A stretch of 64,000 nt of DNA from Microbacterium sp. Root61 (GCF_001427525.1 NZ_LMGU01000001.1:1025788-1089787), one strand, 5' to 3'. Positions 53,388 through 63,674 are shown, counted from the first letter of the stretch. Made by a program: numbers and translations. The notes: generated by a model from the sequence alone, not told the origin.

Positions 53388-54693
53388 TGTGGTTGCGGGA
53401 GAACACGTTCTGCGGATCCCACTCCTGCTTCACCCGTGCCAGTCGCGCCATCGTCGCCGGCGGGAAGGCCTTGCGGGCGATCTCCGCATCCGTGGAGACC
53501 GTGAAGTTCGTGTAGATGCCGTCACCGTGCGCCTCGATCGCGTCCCAGTCGCGCTGTGCGCCCGCACGCGCCTCCGCGTCGAGCAACCCCGGGATGTCGA
53601 ACGCACCGGCCATGGCGAACCAGGTGGCCGTTCGCGCGGGGAACGGGGAGTCGTCCTGGGCCACGTCGCCGTACGCTCCGCCGACGGATCGCAGCATCAG
53701 GACGGATGCCGGGTACCGCTCGCGGAAGCCGGTCAGCAGCGAAACCAGTTCGGCGTCCAGCACGCGCAGCAGGGTGTTGCCCCCGACGAAGCCCGGCATC
53801 GGCATCGCCGGATCGAACGGCGGCGCCTCGAGCAGCACGTCGCGGTAGCGACGGACTCCGCCCTCTACCTCGGTGATGCCGTCGATCTCGAGGAGTGGGG
53901 CGAGCACCGCCCGCGCGGCCTCGACGTCGGTACCGACCCAGCACGCCGACAACGAGGCGCCCGCAGGGGCACTCGGGTCCATCGCGGGCACGTCCATGTA
54001 CGTGACGGTGAGCGCCCGGGGCGCGTCACGCATGACGTCCTCGAGTCGCGCGAGCAGCGGTGCCGCATCGCCGTCGATCGACAGGGTCGTCCACACGACG
54101 CCCGGCAACGGGTGCGCTTCGAAGTCGAAGCGGGTCACGACGCCGAAGTTGCCGCCCCCGCCGCGGAGCGCCCAGAACAGCTCGGGGTGCGAGCCGGCGG
54201 TGACCTCGACGACGTCGCCGGCCGCGGTCACGAGCTGGACGCCGACGAGCTGGTCGCAGGCGAGACCCCAGGCGCGCGTCATCCAGCCGATCCCGCCACC
54301 CAGCGTCAAGCCGCCGACACCGACGGACGCCGTGTCGCCCGAACTCAGCCCGAGCCCGTGCGCGCCGAGGGTCTCGGCGACACTCCCCCACGTCGCGCCG
54401 CCGCCGACATGCACCGCCGGGGCATCCACCTCGACGTCGTCGAGCGCCGACAGATCGACGATCAGCCCGCCGGGAAGCGTGCCCCACGCACTGTGCCCGC
54501 CGCCGCGCACGCCCACCACGAGCCCCTCGGCGGCGAACCGCACGGCGGCCTGCACGTCGGCGACCGACCGCACGCGCACGATGAGCTCCGGTTCACCGAT
54601 GCCGGAGTGGAACAGACGTGCGTCATCCCACTCGGCATCGCCCTGGGCGATGACCGGTCCTGCGACGGCGTGACGGAGCTGTGCGATATCCAT
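53371..54693 (-). CDS. FAD-binding (berberine bridge enzyme-like) oxidoreductase
   Basis: A 440-aa flavoprotein with an N-terminal FAD_binding_4 domain (VGVRGGGHSAWGTLPGG, whose His is the usual covalent site), GVGGLTLGGGIGWMTR, and a C-terminal BBE motif (WDPQNVFSRNHNV). The second, cysteinyl FAD attachment of bicovalent members is absent (SSGDTASVG). The substrate is unknown; relatives oxidise sugars or natural products. ATG 54693 is 7 nt after TATCGT, a leaderless arrangement. It converges on gnd. Confidence 0.92.
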   Translation of the reverse strand: MDIAQLRHAVAGPVIAQGDAEWDDARLFHSGIGEPELIVRVRSVADVQAAVRFAAEGLVVGVRGGGHSAWGTLPGGLIVDLSALDDVEVDAPAVHVGGGATWGSVAETLGAHGLGLSSGDTASVGVGGLTLGGGIGWMTRAWGLACDQLVGVQLVTAAGDVVEVTAGSHPELFWALRGGGGNFGVVTRFDFEAHPLPGVVWTTLSIDGDAAPLLARLEDVMRDAPRALTVTYMDVPAMDPSAPAGASLSACWVGTDVEAARAVLAPLLEIDGITEVEGGVRRYRDVLLEAPPFDPAMPMPGFVGGNTLLRVLDAELVSLLTGFRERYPASVLMLRSVGGAYGDVAQDDSPFPARTATWFAMAGAFDIPGLLDAEARAGAQRDWDAIEAHGDGIYTNFTVSTDAEIARKAFPPATMARLARVKQEWDPQNVFSRNHNVRPA

Positions 54694-54700
54694 GCGCGGC

Positions 54701-54706
54701 ACGATA
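54701..54706 (-). promoter_or_regulatory. -10 element of the FAD oxidase gene (leaderless type)
   Basis: TATCGT on the minus strand, 7 nt before ATG 54693. Confidence 0.55.
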
Positions 54707-54732
54707 GCGCGCGCCGCCGACACGCGGAACCG

Positions 54733-55746
54733 CTAGAGCCAGTGACGGCGCTTGAAGACGAAGTACAGCGTGATACTGGTGGCCGCCATCAGCCCCAGCG
54801 CCATCGGATACCCGAACACCCAGTGCAGCTCGGGCATGAAGTCGAAGTTCATGCCGTAGATCGTCCCGACCAGCGTCGGAGCGAACAGGATCGCGGCCCA
54901 CGACGACACCTTCTTGACCTGCTCGTTCTGGCCGAGACTGTGCTCGGTCATGCGTCGCATCTCCTCGTTCTGCGCCTGAGCGACGAGCGTCGAGTGCACC
55001 AGCAGCGCGTTCTCCAGGATCGCCCGGTAGCCATCGGCCCGCTCGACGGCACGCTGCGCGTGGTCGAGCACGTCGCGCAGCGCGCGGCGCAGCTCCAGAT
55101 CGATCGGATGCTGCTCGTCACCGCGGAGCGTCTCCAGGATCGGCACGAGCGGCTGAACAGCGCGTTGGAACTCGATCACCTCGCGGGACAGCCCGAAGAT
55201 GCGCCGGGCGACGCCGGGATCGCCGTCGAACAGCTGATCCTCGATCTCGTCGATGTCGTTCTCGAGACCCGCGATCACGGGCGAGTACTCGTCGACGACC
55301 TCGTCCAGGATCGCGTAGAGCACGGCCTGCGGTCCGAGTGCCAGCAGCTCGGGGTTCTCCTCCATGCGGTGCCGCACGCGCGCGAGATCGGGTGATTCGG
55401 CGTGGCGCACGGTGACGACGAAGTCGACGCCGACGAACACGTGCACCTCGCCGAACTCGACCTCCTCGGTCGAGTCCACGTAGCGCGCCGGCCGCAGCAC
55501 GATGAACTCGGTGTCGCCGTAGCGATCGAGCTTGGCCCGTTGGTGCCCGACAAGCGCGTCCTCCACCGCCAGCGGGTGCAGGTCGAACTCCGCCGCGATC
55601 TCGCGGACCTCGTCCTCGGAGGGGCGGTACAGACCGATCCACGCCATGCCGTGCCGCTCGCGCATCACCTCGAAGGTGTCGGTGAGGGTCGCGGGGTCAG
55701 GGGTCCGAGCGCCGTCGACATACACACCGAAGTCCACGAGGGGCAT
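54733..55746 (-). CDS. corA: CorA-family magnesium/cobalt transporter
   Basis: A 337-aa divalent-cation channel. A large cytoplasmic alpha/beta and helical domain (about 1-275) is followed by two C-terminal membrane spans. The selectivity motif YGMNFDFMPEL lies between them and the C-terminal basic KRRHWL after. The long helix DVLDHAQRAVERADGYRAIL is the stalk. ATG 55746 has AGGTAGG upstream. A possible promoter (TAGAGT near 55791) gives a roughly 40-nt leader. Confidence 0.96.
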   Translation of the reverse strand: MPLVDFGVYVDGARTPDPATLTDTFEVMRERHGMAWIGLYRPSEDEVREIAAEFDLHPLAVEDALVGHQRAKLDRYGDTEFIVLRPARYVDSTEEVEFGEVHVFVGVDFVVTVRHAESPDLARVRHRMEENPELLALGPQAVLYAILDEVVDEYSPVIAGLENDIDEIEDQLFDGDPGVARRIFGLSREVIEFQRAVQPLVPILETLRGDEQHPIDLELRRALRDVLDHAQRAVERADGYRAILENALLVHSTLVAQAQNEEMRRMTEHSLGQNEQVKKVSSWAAILFAPTLVGTIYGMNFDFMPELHWVFGYPMALGLMAATSITLYFVFKRRHWL

Positions 55747-55837
55747 GCGGCACCTACCTTTCCCCGGCCCCGAGGCCGCGACATCCCACTCTAGGTGCAG
55801 GGGATGCCGCGGCCCGGGCCCGACGCGATCGCCGCTG

Positions 55838-56575
<738 letters not shown>

Positions 56576-56603
56576 CTGTTCTTCTCCTGTCGAAGGTTCC
56601 ATG

Positions 56604-58037
56604 TCAGTTCACCGAGCGAAGTGCTTCGGCCGGGCTGAGTCGGGCCGCGCGCCATCCGCCGAAGACTCCGGCGATGAGACCGCCGGCGATCGCGAGGCCG
56701 ATCGCGGCGATGATCACCCACGCGGTCAACGAGGCGTGCAGGACGATGTCGGATGCCGCGGCCTGCAGCGCGCCGGGGAATGCTCCCCCGGCCGGGCCTC
56801 CCCGACCCGGGGTCTCCGACGCCACGGAGATCGTCGGCGAGATCACGTTGATCACCCAGATCCCGAGGAGGCCCAGCGCGAGCCCGATCCCTCCGCCGAT
56901 CAGTCCCTGCACCATCGATTCGCCGGCGACCTGCCCGACGACGCGTCCGTTGGACCAGCCGATGGCCTTCAGGGTGCCGAACTCACGGGTGCGGCGCGAT
57001 ACGCCGGAGATCGTGAACAGGACGGCCAGAAGCACGGCGACGCCGAGCACGATGAGCGAGAGCCAAGTGCCGAGGTTCGAGATGAGGGCGGACGCGCTGG
57101 AGAGCGACCCCGACACGGTCGAGGCGAGATCCGACTGCGAACTGACGGTCGCGTCGGGCAGGCTCTCCTCGATAGCGGCCTGAACGGCGCCGATGTCTCC
57201 CGCGGAGGCTGCTTGCACGTAGACGGTCGAGATCACATCCTCGACGCCGGCCAGGCTCTGCGCGACGCCGAGCGGGATGTAGACGTCGGCTGCCGTGTCG
57301 GCCGTATCGGAGGCCGACGCCACGATCCCGACGATCTCCATCTCGGAGCCGCCGACGTCGATCGTGCCGCCGACGGCGAGCGAGTTGGTCGATGCGTAGG
57401 TCGCGTCGAGCACAGCGACGTTCTGTCCCGCGTCCTCCGCAGTCAGGGCACGGCCTTCCGGCACCGTGACGGCGGACAGCGGTCCGACCGTGGCGGCGTT
57501 CGTATCGACGCCGAGAACGGTGAACGAGTTCAGATCGAAGGCGCTCCCGCCCGCGCCGTCGGGTCCGCCCTGCGGCGGCGCGGCGCCGGCCTCCGGCTGC
57601 ACCTGGGTCTGCGAGCGGTCGGGCATCTCGCCCGAGAAGGTCGTGTTGGTCAGGCTGAGGGCCCCGGATGCCGCGCTGACGCCGTCGAGCCCCGTGACGG
57701 TGTCGACGCTCGACGCATCGATCGTCCCCCGCATCCGATCGGTCATCAGACGGGACTGACTGAGGGTCGTGGTGCCGTCGGTGCTCTCGCCGGCACCGTC
57801 CTCGAACTCGAACTGCGGTCCGCCGCCCTGGCCGGGCTCGGCTGCCGCACCGGTGACCGTGAGGTCCGTGCCCACGCCGTACACGGACTGAAGCGCCTCC
57901 GCCTGGGCATCGCGCACCCCGGCGGCCAGCGAATTCACGATGATGACCAATGCGATCGCGACAGCCAGTCCGGCGGCCACGATGATCGTCTGCTTCTTGC
58001 GTCCGGCGAGTTCCCGTCGCAGGTACGTCCAATACAT
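56604..58037 (-). CDS. FtsX/MacB-type ABC permease
   Basis: A 477-aa permease with four membrane segments: one near residues 18-40 (IIVAAGLAVAIALVIIVNSL) and three in the C-terminal FtsX domain (about 315-470). Between them lies a 270-residue extracytoplasmic MacB-PCD-like domain with Gly/Gln/Pro-rich insertions. RTREFGTLKAIGWSNGRVVG is the coupling region. ATG 58037 has AGGAGAG upstream. It diverges from a two-component system, so regulation by that system is likely. Confidence 0.93.
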   Translation of the reverse strand: MYWTYLRRELAGRKKQTIIVAAGLAVAIALVIIVNSLAAGVRDAQAEALQSVYGVGTDLTVTGAAAEPGQGGGPQFEFEDGAGESTDGTTTLSQSRLMTDRMRGTIDASSVDTVTGLDGVSAASGALSLTNTTFSGEMPDRSQTQVQPEAGAAPPQGGPDGAGGSAFDLNSFTVLGVDTNAATVGPLSAVTVPEGRALTAEDAGQNVAVLDATYASTNSLAVGGTIDVGGSEMEIVGIVASASDTADTAADVYIPLGVAQSLAGVEDVISTVYVQAASAGDIGAVQAAIEESLPDATVSSQSDLASTVSGSLSSASALISNLGTWLSLIVLGVAVLLAVLFTISGVSRRTREFGTLKAIGWSNGRVVGQVAGESMVQGLIGGGIGLALGLLGIWVINVISPTISVASETPGRGGPAGGAFPGALQAAASDIVLHASLTAWVIIAAIGLAIAGGLIAGVFGGWRAARLSPAEALRSVN

Positions 58038-58092
58038 GTCTCTCCTCTCGCCGCGACATCTGTCGGGCCGCCACCGACGCTAAAGACGGCCA

Positions 58093-58196
58093 CTATGCGG
58101 GGCTGGTGCGCAGTTTCTGAGATCCCTATGGGTCGCTCAGCCCGACCCCACCGGATTCACAGCCACCGCATAGCGCATGCCATAGGAGACCCATAG
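58093..58196. promoter_or_regulatory. Candidate response-regulator binding region with CATAG repeats
   Basis: CATAG occurs at 58169, 58181 and 58192 (12- and 11-bp phasing; the last two are CCATAG direct repeats). The inverted form CTATG is at 58093 and 58126, 33 bp apart. Helical phasing of direct repeats is typical for OmpR-family regulators. Confidence 0.5.
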
Positions 58197-58205
58197 ATAA
58201 CGGCG

Positions 58206-58211
58206 CACAAT
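58206..58211 (+). promoter_or_regulatory. -10 element of the response regulator gene (leaderless type)
   Basis: CACAAT, 6 nt before ATG 58218. GGAGG in the spacer is too close to the ATG for a normal ribosome site. Confidence 0.45.
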
Positions 58212-58217
58212 GGAGGC

Positions 58218-58952
58218 ATGACCGCGACCGCACCCGCCCCCGCACTCCAACGCCCCGACGGCTCCGCCTTGCGCGTGCTCGTCGTCGATGACGAGCAGAT
58301 GCTGACGGACCTGCTGTCGATGGCCCTGCGCATGGAGGGCTGGGAGGTGAAGACGGCGGCTTCGGGCTTCGAGGCGCTGCAGGCCGCGCGCGACTTCGAC
58401 CCCGACGCGATGGTGTTGGACATCATGATGCCCGACCTCGACGGCATGGCCGTACTGCAGCGCCTTCGTCACTCGGGCAACGATGTGCCGGTGCTCTTCC
58501 TCACCGCGAAGGATGCGGTCAGCGACCGGGTCGCGGGCCTCACCGCGGGCGGCGACGACTACGTGACGAAGCCGTTCAGCCTCGAGGAGGTCGTCGCGCG
58601 GTTGCGTGGGCTGATGCGTCGCGCCGGGACCGCGCTCGCCGCCGACGCGGAGCCGATCCTGCACGTGGGCGACCTGTCGCTGAACGAGGACAGCCACGAG
58701 GTGATGCGCGGCGACACCGAGATCGAGCTGACCGCCACCGAGTTCGAACTGCTGCGCTTCCTGATGCGCAACCAGCGCCGTGTCGTGTCGAAGGCGCAGA
58801 TCCTCGACCGGGTCTGGAACTACGACTTCGGCGGGCGCTCCAGCGTCGTGGAGCTCTACATCTCGTACTTGCGCAAGAAGATCGACCAGGGTCGGGAGCC
58901 GCTCATCCACACGGTGCGCGGCGTCGGCTACATGATCAAAGCCCCGCAATGA
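58218..58952 (+). CDS. OmpR-family response regulator (MprA/TcrA-like)
   Basis: A 244-aa response regulator. The receiver domain has D-D near residues 24-25, phospho-acceptor D68 (AMVLDIMMPDLDG), LTAKD and VTKPF. The winged-helix output domain ends with VELYISYLRKKID and HTVRGVGYMIK. It overlaps the kinase gene downstream by 4 nt (ATGA) and diverges from the MacB-like ABC genes, with candidate binding repeats between. Confidence 0.95.
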   Translation: MTATAPAPALQRPDGSALRVLVVDDEQMLTDLLSMALRMEGWEVKTAASGFEALQAARDFDPDAMVLDIMMPDLDGMAVLQRLRHSGNDVPVLFLTAKDAVSDRVAGLTAGGDDYVTKPFSLEEVVARLRGLMRRAGTALAADAEPILHVGDLSLNEDSHEVMRGDTEIELTATEFELLRFLMRNQRRVVSKAQILDRVWNYDFGGRSSVVELYISYLRKKIDQGREPLIHTVRGVGYMIKAPQ

Positions 58953-60520
58953 GCGAGGTCGAGGCCCCCGCTCTCGACGAGGAAGCGGCCGTCGCGGCGC
59001 CCGCCGCGGCATCCCGTCGCCGCCCGTGGACGCTGCAGAACAAGCTCATCGTCACCGTCGTGGGCATCACCTCGTTCATCCTGGTGCTGGTCGGCGTCGC
59101 CACCAGCGCCATCCTCGGCGGCGTCCTCGAAGCGGGACTGAACAACCAGGTGGCCAGCGCGTTGGAACGCACCTCCGCGCAGCTGCGTCCGGCCCTGCTG
59201 GCCGGGCTGACCGCAGAGGAGATCCTCCGCCAGCAGCCGCAGCAGCCCGGGTTCCTCCTCGCCGTCGAGACGGTGCCTTCGGCGCCGACCGCGGCCGTCA
59301 CGATGCCCAACCACGACGTCGTGGCGCTCGATGAGGATCAGATCAATCAGCTCGCAGCCGGGTTGCAGGGCGAAGGCCCCCTCATCGTGTCCATCGACGA
59401 CATCGGCACCTTCCGAGTGGAAGGGCGACAGGTCACCGGCTCGGTGGTCGTCGTCGGCATCTCGCGCGACGAGGTGGCCCGATCGATCGGTCAGATGCTC
59501 ACCACGATCGGCCTCCTCACCCTCGGCGGCCTCATTCTCCTGGCCGCCGCCACGGCATGGACGATCCGTGCCGGCCTCGCACCGCTCCGGTCGATCGCCG
59601 ACACCGCCGAACGCGTCTCCCGGCAGCCGCTCGATCAGGGCGAGGTCTCCATCACCGAACGCGTGCCGGCACCGGAGGCTGATCCCCGCACCGAGATCGG
59701 GCGCGTCGGCGAGGCCCTCAACTCGCTCCTCGACCACGTCGGCGAGTCGCTGGACGCCCGCCAGCGCAACGAAGAACGGATGCGGCGGTTCGTCGCCGAC
59801 GCGAGCCATGAGCTGCGCACTCCCCTGGCGTCAATCCGCGGCTACTCCGAGCTGTCGCTGCGCGACCCCTCGCTCAGCGACACCACCGAGGCATCCCTGG
59901 AGCGCATCCAGGCTCAGTCCCTGCGCATGACGACGCTCGTGGAGGACCTGCTGCTGCTCGCCCGCCTCGACGAAGGTCAGGAGCTCGTCTACGGCAGCGT
60001 GGACCTCACGCGCCTCGCCCTCGAGGCGGTCGGCGACGCACGCCCCGCGGGTCCCGACCATCACTGGGTGCTCGAGGTGGACGACACACCGATCGTGGTG
60101 GCCGGCGACGCCGCCCGACTGCACCAGGTGGCCGCGAACCTGCTCGCCAACGCGCGCATCCACACCCCCGCCGGCACCACCGTCACCGTCACCGTGAGAC
60201 AGGACGGCGACAACGCCGTGCTGAGCGTGCACGACGACGGGCCCGGTGTGGATCCCGCCGTCGAGAAGGAGCTCTTCGAGCGGTTCTCCCGGGCGGACCG
60301 GTCCCGGGCGCGCAAGACGGGCGGCACCGGACTCGGCCTCTCCATCGCCCGCGCGATCGTCCAGGCTCACGGCGGCACACTCACCGTACAGAGCGCGCCT
60401 GGGGACACCACGTTCTCTGTGACGCTCCCGGCCACGCCACCGAACGCCGTCGAGCGCGCCGAAGAGCCCACGCTCGACGCCGACGACCTGGACGCGGACG
60501 ACTCACCGGCGTCCGCGTAG
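58949..60520 (+). CDS. Sensor histidine kinase (MprB/TcrY-like)
   Basis: A 523-aa membrane kinase. The N-terminal span is near residues 33-57 and the second near 183-203, enclosing an extracytoplasmic domain of about 125 residues. HAMP follows, then the H-box with H287 (FVADASHELRTPLASIRGY). ATPase boxes are LLANARIHTPAG, HDDGPGVDP and GGTGLGLSIARAI. The acidic C-terminal tail (EEPTLDADDLDADD) is unusual. It is co-translated with the response regulator. Confidence 0.95.
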   Translation: MSEVEAPALDEEAAVAAPAAASRRRPWTLQNKLIVTVVGITSFILVLVGVATSAILGGVLEAGLNNQVASALERTSAQLRPALLAGLTAEEILRQQPQQPGFLLAVETVPSAPTAAVTMPNHDVVALDEDQINQLAAGLQGEGPLIVSIDDIGTFRVEGRQVTGSVVVVGISRDEVARSIGQMLTTIGLLTLGGLILLAAATAWTIRAGLAPLRSIADTAERVSRQPLDQGEVSITERVPAPEADPRTEIGRVGEALNSLLDHVGESLDARQRNEERMRRFVADASHELRTPLASIRGYSELSLRDPSLSDTTEASLERIQAQSLRMTTLVEDLLLLARLDEGQELVYGSVDLTRLALEAVGDARPAGPDHHWVLEVDDTPIVVAGDAARLHQVAANLLANARIHTPAGTTVTVTVRQDGDNAVLSVHDDGPGVDPAVEKELFERFSRADRSRARKTGGTGLGLSIARAIVQAHGGTLTVQSAPGDTTFSVTLPATPPNAVERAEEPTLDADDLDADDSPASA

Positions 60521-60546
60521 CACCGATCGCCGCCTCGCCCCGCGTC

Positions 60547-60563
60547 TCACCCGACGCGGGTGA
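60547..60563. repeat. Short perfect inverted repeat upstream of gadB
   Basis: TCACCCG-ACG-CGGGTGA, 27 nt after the kinase stop and 28 nt before the candidate gadB -35 box. It could be a weak terminator or an operator; GGGTGA recurs 10 nt downstream. Confidence 0.4.
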
Positions 60564-60590
60564 ACTGTCGGGTGAGGTGTCGGCAGGCGG

Positions 60591-60619
60591 TTGACGCGAC
60601 CAGTCGCCGCTTCCAGACT
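60591..60619 (+). promoter_or_regulatory. Candidate gadB promoter
   Basis: TTGACG (60591-60596), 17-nt spacer, CAGACT (60614-60619). It gives a leader of about 40 nt with GAGGAGG before ATG 60665. Confidence 0.5.
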
Positions 60620-60664
60620 GGGACCGACCGAGCCGCCCCGGCCTCGGAGCCGAGGAGGTCCCTC

Positions 60665-62077
60665 ATGTCAGTTGTCCGTCGTCTCACCCCCGCCACCGCC
60701 CACGTCGGCGATTCCGCCCGAGATCAACTCAACCCGATCTTCGCCCGGCCCGGCGAGGCGACCGACTTCCCGATCGACCGGCTGCCGCCGAGCGAGTCGC
60801 TGCCCGAGACGGCCTATCAGATCGTCCACGACGAGGCGATGCTCGACGGCAACTCCCGGCTCAACCTCGCCACGTTCGTCGGCACGTGGATGGATCCGCA
60901 CGCGACCAAGATCTACAGCGAGTCAGCCGACAAGAACATGGTCGACAAGGACGAGTACCCGCAGACCGCCGCGATCGAGACACGCTGCTGGAAGATGATC
61001 GCCTCGCTCTGGAACTCGCCGGACGCGGAGGACTCCATCGGCACGTCGACGATCGGCTCGTCCGAGGCGTGCATGCTCGGCGGTCTCGCGCTCAAGCGTC
61101 GGTGGCAGCTGGCCCGCCGGGCGGCGGGCAAGAGCACCGAGAAGCCGAACCTCATCCTCTCCAGCGCCGTGCAGGTGTGCTGGGAGAAGTTCTGCAACTA
61201 CTGGGACGTCGAGCCGCGGTACGTGCCGATCAGCGACGAGCACAAGGTACTGGACGGCCACGACCTGGAGAAGTACGTCGACGAGAACACGATCGGTGTC
61301 GTCGCGATCATGGGCGTCACCTACACCGGCATGTACGAACCGGTCGCCGACATCGCCGCCGCCCTCGACCGCATCCAGGAGAGCACGGGCCTGGACATCC
61401 CGATCCACGTCGACGGCGCGTCCGGCGGCATGATCGCGCCGTTCCTGCAGCCCGACCTGGTGTGGGACTTCCGCCTCCCCCGCGTGGCCTCGATCAGCAC
61501 CTCCGCCCACAAGTACGGGCTCGTCTACCCGGGTCTGGGCTGGGTGGTGTGGCGCACGGTCGCCGACCTGCCGCAGGAGCTCGTCTTCGACGTCACCTAC
61601 CTCGGCGGGCACATGCCGAGCTTCGCCCTGAACTTCTCACGACCGGGCTCACAGGTGCTGCTGCAGTACTACCTGTTCCTGCGCCTCGGCTTCGACGGCT
61701 ACCGCCGCGTGCAGCAGGCATCTCAGGATGTCGCCGTCTTCCTGGCGCGCGAGATCGGCGCGATGGACGCGTTCGACCTGTGGAACGACGGCACCGACAT
61801 CCCGGTGTTCGCGTGGCAGCTGACGCCCGGCCACACCGACAAGTGGAACCTGTACCACCTGTCGGAGCGCCTGCGGCTGAAGGGCTGGCTGATCCCCGCC
61901 TATCCGATGCCCGATGACCTCACCGATGTCGTCGTGCAGCGGATCGTCGTGCGCAACGGCCTGAGCCGCAGTCTCGCGGAGAGCCTCCTCTCCGACATCC
62001 GGGAAGCCGTGGCCTACCTCGACGCGCTCGAGTCGCCGATGCCCGTCGAAGGCATGGTGAGCTCCTTCACGCACTGA
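60665..62077 (+). CDS. gadB: Glutamate decarboxylase
   Basis: PLP enzyme converting glutamate to GABA and CO2 with consumption of a proton, 470 aa. PLP lysine K283 is in STSAHKYGLVYPG, the cofactor aspartate in IPIHVDGASGGMIAPF, and GTSTIGSSEACMLGG binds phosphate. ATG 60665 has GAGGAGG at 60650-60656. No GABA antiporter gene follows, so a complete acid-resistance system is not visible here. It is convergent with the RnfD-type fusion gene, with only 16 nt between. Confidence 0.96.
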   Translation: MSVVRRLTPATAHVGDSARDQLNPIFARPGEATDFPIDRLPPSESLPETAYQIVHDEAMLDGNSRLNLATFVGTWMDPHATKIYSESADKNMVDKDEYPQTAAIETRCWKMIASLWNSPDAEDSIGTSTIGSSEACMLGGLALKRRWQLARRAAGKSTEKPNLILSSAVQVCWEKFCNYWDVEPRYVPISDEHKVLDGHDLEKYVDENTIGVVAIMGVTYTGMYEPVADIAAALDRIQESTGLDIPIHVDGASGGMIAPFLQPDLVWDFRLPRVASISTSAHKYGLVYPGLGWVVWRTVADLPQELVFDVTYLGGHMPSFALNFSRPGSQVLLQYYLFLRLGFDGYRRVQQASQDVAVFLAREIGAMDAFDLWNDGTDIPVFAWQLTPGHTDKWNLYHLSERLRLKGWLIPAYPMPDDLTDVVVQRIVVRNGLSRSLAESLLSDIREAVAYLDALESPMPVEGMVSSFTH

Positions 62078-62093
62078 GCCCGGGCGCGATCGA

Positions 62094-63674
62094 TCAGTAT
62101 CCGCTGAACGCGTCGGTCGTGATCGACCGCGCCTTCTCCAGCGCGGGCGCCAAGTCGGCGATCAGTCCGGGAGGCCCGGAGATGTACGCGTGACGTCCGG
62201 CGAGATCGGGGACGACACGCTGCAGCCCCTCGGCGTCCAGTCGCACGCCCTGCGCCCACAGCCAGTGCGAGGGCAGGTCGGCGGGACGGTCGCGGGTGAA
62301 GACGACGACGGAGATGCCGGATGCCTCGAGGTCGGGGCGGAAGGCCAGCTCGGCGGCCTCCGAGGCGACGTAGACGAGCACGACGTCGCGATCTTCGCCC
62401 GCAAGGCGCTGGTGGCGCAGCTGGGCGGCGAACGGCGTGATGCCGATGCCCGCCGCGACCATCAGGATCGGGCTGGTCGTCCTCTTCGGCAGGACGAAGT
62501 CGCCCCACACACCGGTCGCGGCGAGGGCCCCGCCGGTGTCGAGTTCGGCGAGGGCCTTCTTGTAGCTGCTCTGCGGTTTGCCACCGGCTGCGGCCGGGCT
62601 CTCGCGGAACGCGATCCGCAGCTCGGGAAGGTCCTCCGGGGCGGACGCGATGCTGAACTCGCGACGGGTGCCGCGGGCATCCGGGTGGTGGTGCGGCACC
62701 TCCAGCTCGACGTACTGTCCGGGCAGGAACGGCAGCGGGCGCTTCGCGCGGAACGTGAGCTCGTTCACGGTCGGAGTGAGCGGGGTGCGGGACACCAGCG
62801 TCAGCTTCACGGCCGCGCGCACCGTGAAGGCCAGGGCGAACGCGACGAGGTTGCCGACGAGCAGCGCGCGCTCCTGGCCGAGGCTGATGACGCCCAGGTC
62901 GATCGGCCAGCCGGCCAGCACGCCCACGACCGCCGCGACCGTGAACTGCTGCCAGCGTCGCGGCGGCAGCGTCAGCGGTTCGGACAGCATGAAGGCGCCG
63001 AGGAACAGGAACGGCGAGGACAGCAGGATCTGCCAGAAGATGGTGACGCCCTCGACCGTGATCCCGGCCGCCTGGTACTGCGCCGAGGTGCGCAGCACGG
63101 CGACGGCGACGGCGATCACGACGAAGACCGCGATGACGCGGACCTTCTCGGTGCGCCACAGGACCGCGAGTCCGCACAGGACCACGGGCAGCGCCATCGC
63201 CGGGGTGCCGACCCACCACGCTGGCGTGCCGAGTGCCGGCACCGCGATGGCGCACAGCGCCAGCACGGTCGCACCGACCGCCGCAGGGTTGAAGATGTGC
63301 CGACCCCGCCACGCCAGGATGTACTTGGAGAGGGATGCCACGGCTCCGGCCAGCGCGATGCCCGCCAGCGCCGTCAGATCGAGCGACGGGCGCAGCACGA
63401 ACAGCAGGATGTGCGCCGTGATGAGCGAGGACTCGATGCGCCACGGCAGCCCGACGATGCGCTGGGCCACGGCATCCACCGCGGAGCACACCGCCACGAG
63501 GACCGCGAGGGTGACGACCAGCTCGAGGGGCGACGGAGCGACCAGTTCGAAGAAGGACAGCAGGAACGCGATGACGGCCAGGGTCGCCAGTGCGAGGTAC
63601 ACCAGGCGGTACATCGAGACGCGTCCGAGCACCGCGAAGACCCGGTTCCAGAGCGAGGTGAGCGTGCCGAGCAT
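62094..63674 (-). CDS. RnfD/NqrB-like membrane domain fused to FNR-type flavin reductase
   Basis: A 526-aa fusion. Residues 1-285 hold eight to ten membrane spans with RnfD/NqrB-type sequence (RIESSLITAHILLFVLRPSL, GRHIFNPAAVGATVLAL, FLFLGAFMLSEPLTLPP). From about 290 there is a ferredoxin-reductase module: FAD motif TRREFSIASAP, the NAD(P) loop MVAAGIGITPFAAQLR and YISGPPGLIADLAPAL. It probably passes electrons between a pyridine nucleotide and a membrane or extracytoplasmic flavin acceptor. ATG 63674 follows the MOSC stop as TGATG; TTG 63677 is one codon earlier. Confidence 0.85.
   Translation of the reverse strand: MLGTLTSLWNRVFAVLGRVSMYRLVYLALATLAVIAFLLSFFELVAPSPLELVVTLAVLVAVCSAVDAVAQRIVGLPWRIESSLITAHILLFVLRPSLDLTALAGIALAGAVASLSKYILAWRGRHIFNPAAVGATVLALCAIAVPALGTPAWWVGTPAMALPVVLCGLAVLWRTEKVRVIAVFVVIAVAVAVLRTSAQYQAAGITVEGVTIFWQILLSSPFLFLGAFMLSEPLTLPPRRWQQFTVAAVVGVLAGWPIDLGVISLGQERALLVGNLVAFALAFTVRAAVKLTLVSRTPLTPTVNELTFRAKRPLPFLPGQYVELEVPHHHPDARGTRREFSIASAPEDLPELRIAFRESPAAAGGKPQSSYKKALAELDTGGALAATGVWGDFVLPKRTTSPILMVAAGIGITPFAAQLRHQRLAGEDRDVVLVYVASEAAELAFRPDLEASGISVVVFTRDRPADLPSHWLWAQGVRLDAEGLQRVVPDLAGRHAYISGPPGLIADLAPALEKARSITTDAFSGY

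Noticed and set aside
55747..55837. corA leader considered as a magnesium riboswitch
   Set aside because: The leader from the likely promoter is only about 40 nt, with a single short GGCC stem. That is too small for M-box or ykoK-type structures.
60665..62077. Glutamate decarboxylase as part of a complete acid-resistance system
   Set aside because: No glutamate/GABA antiporter or GABA catabolic gene is adjacent. The neighbouring two-component system is better explained by the ABC exporter.
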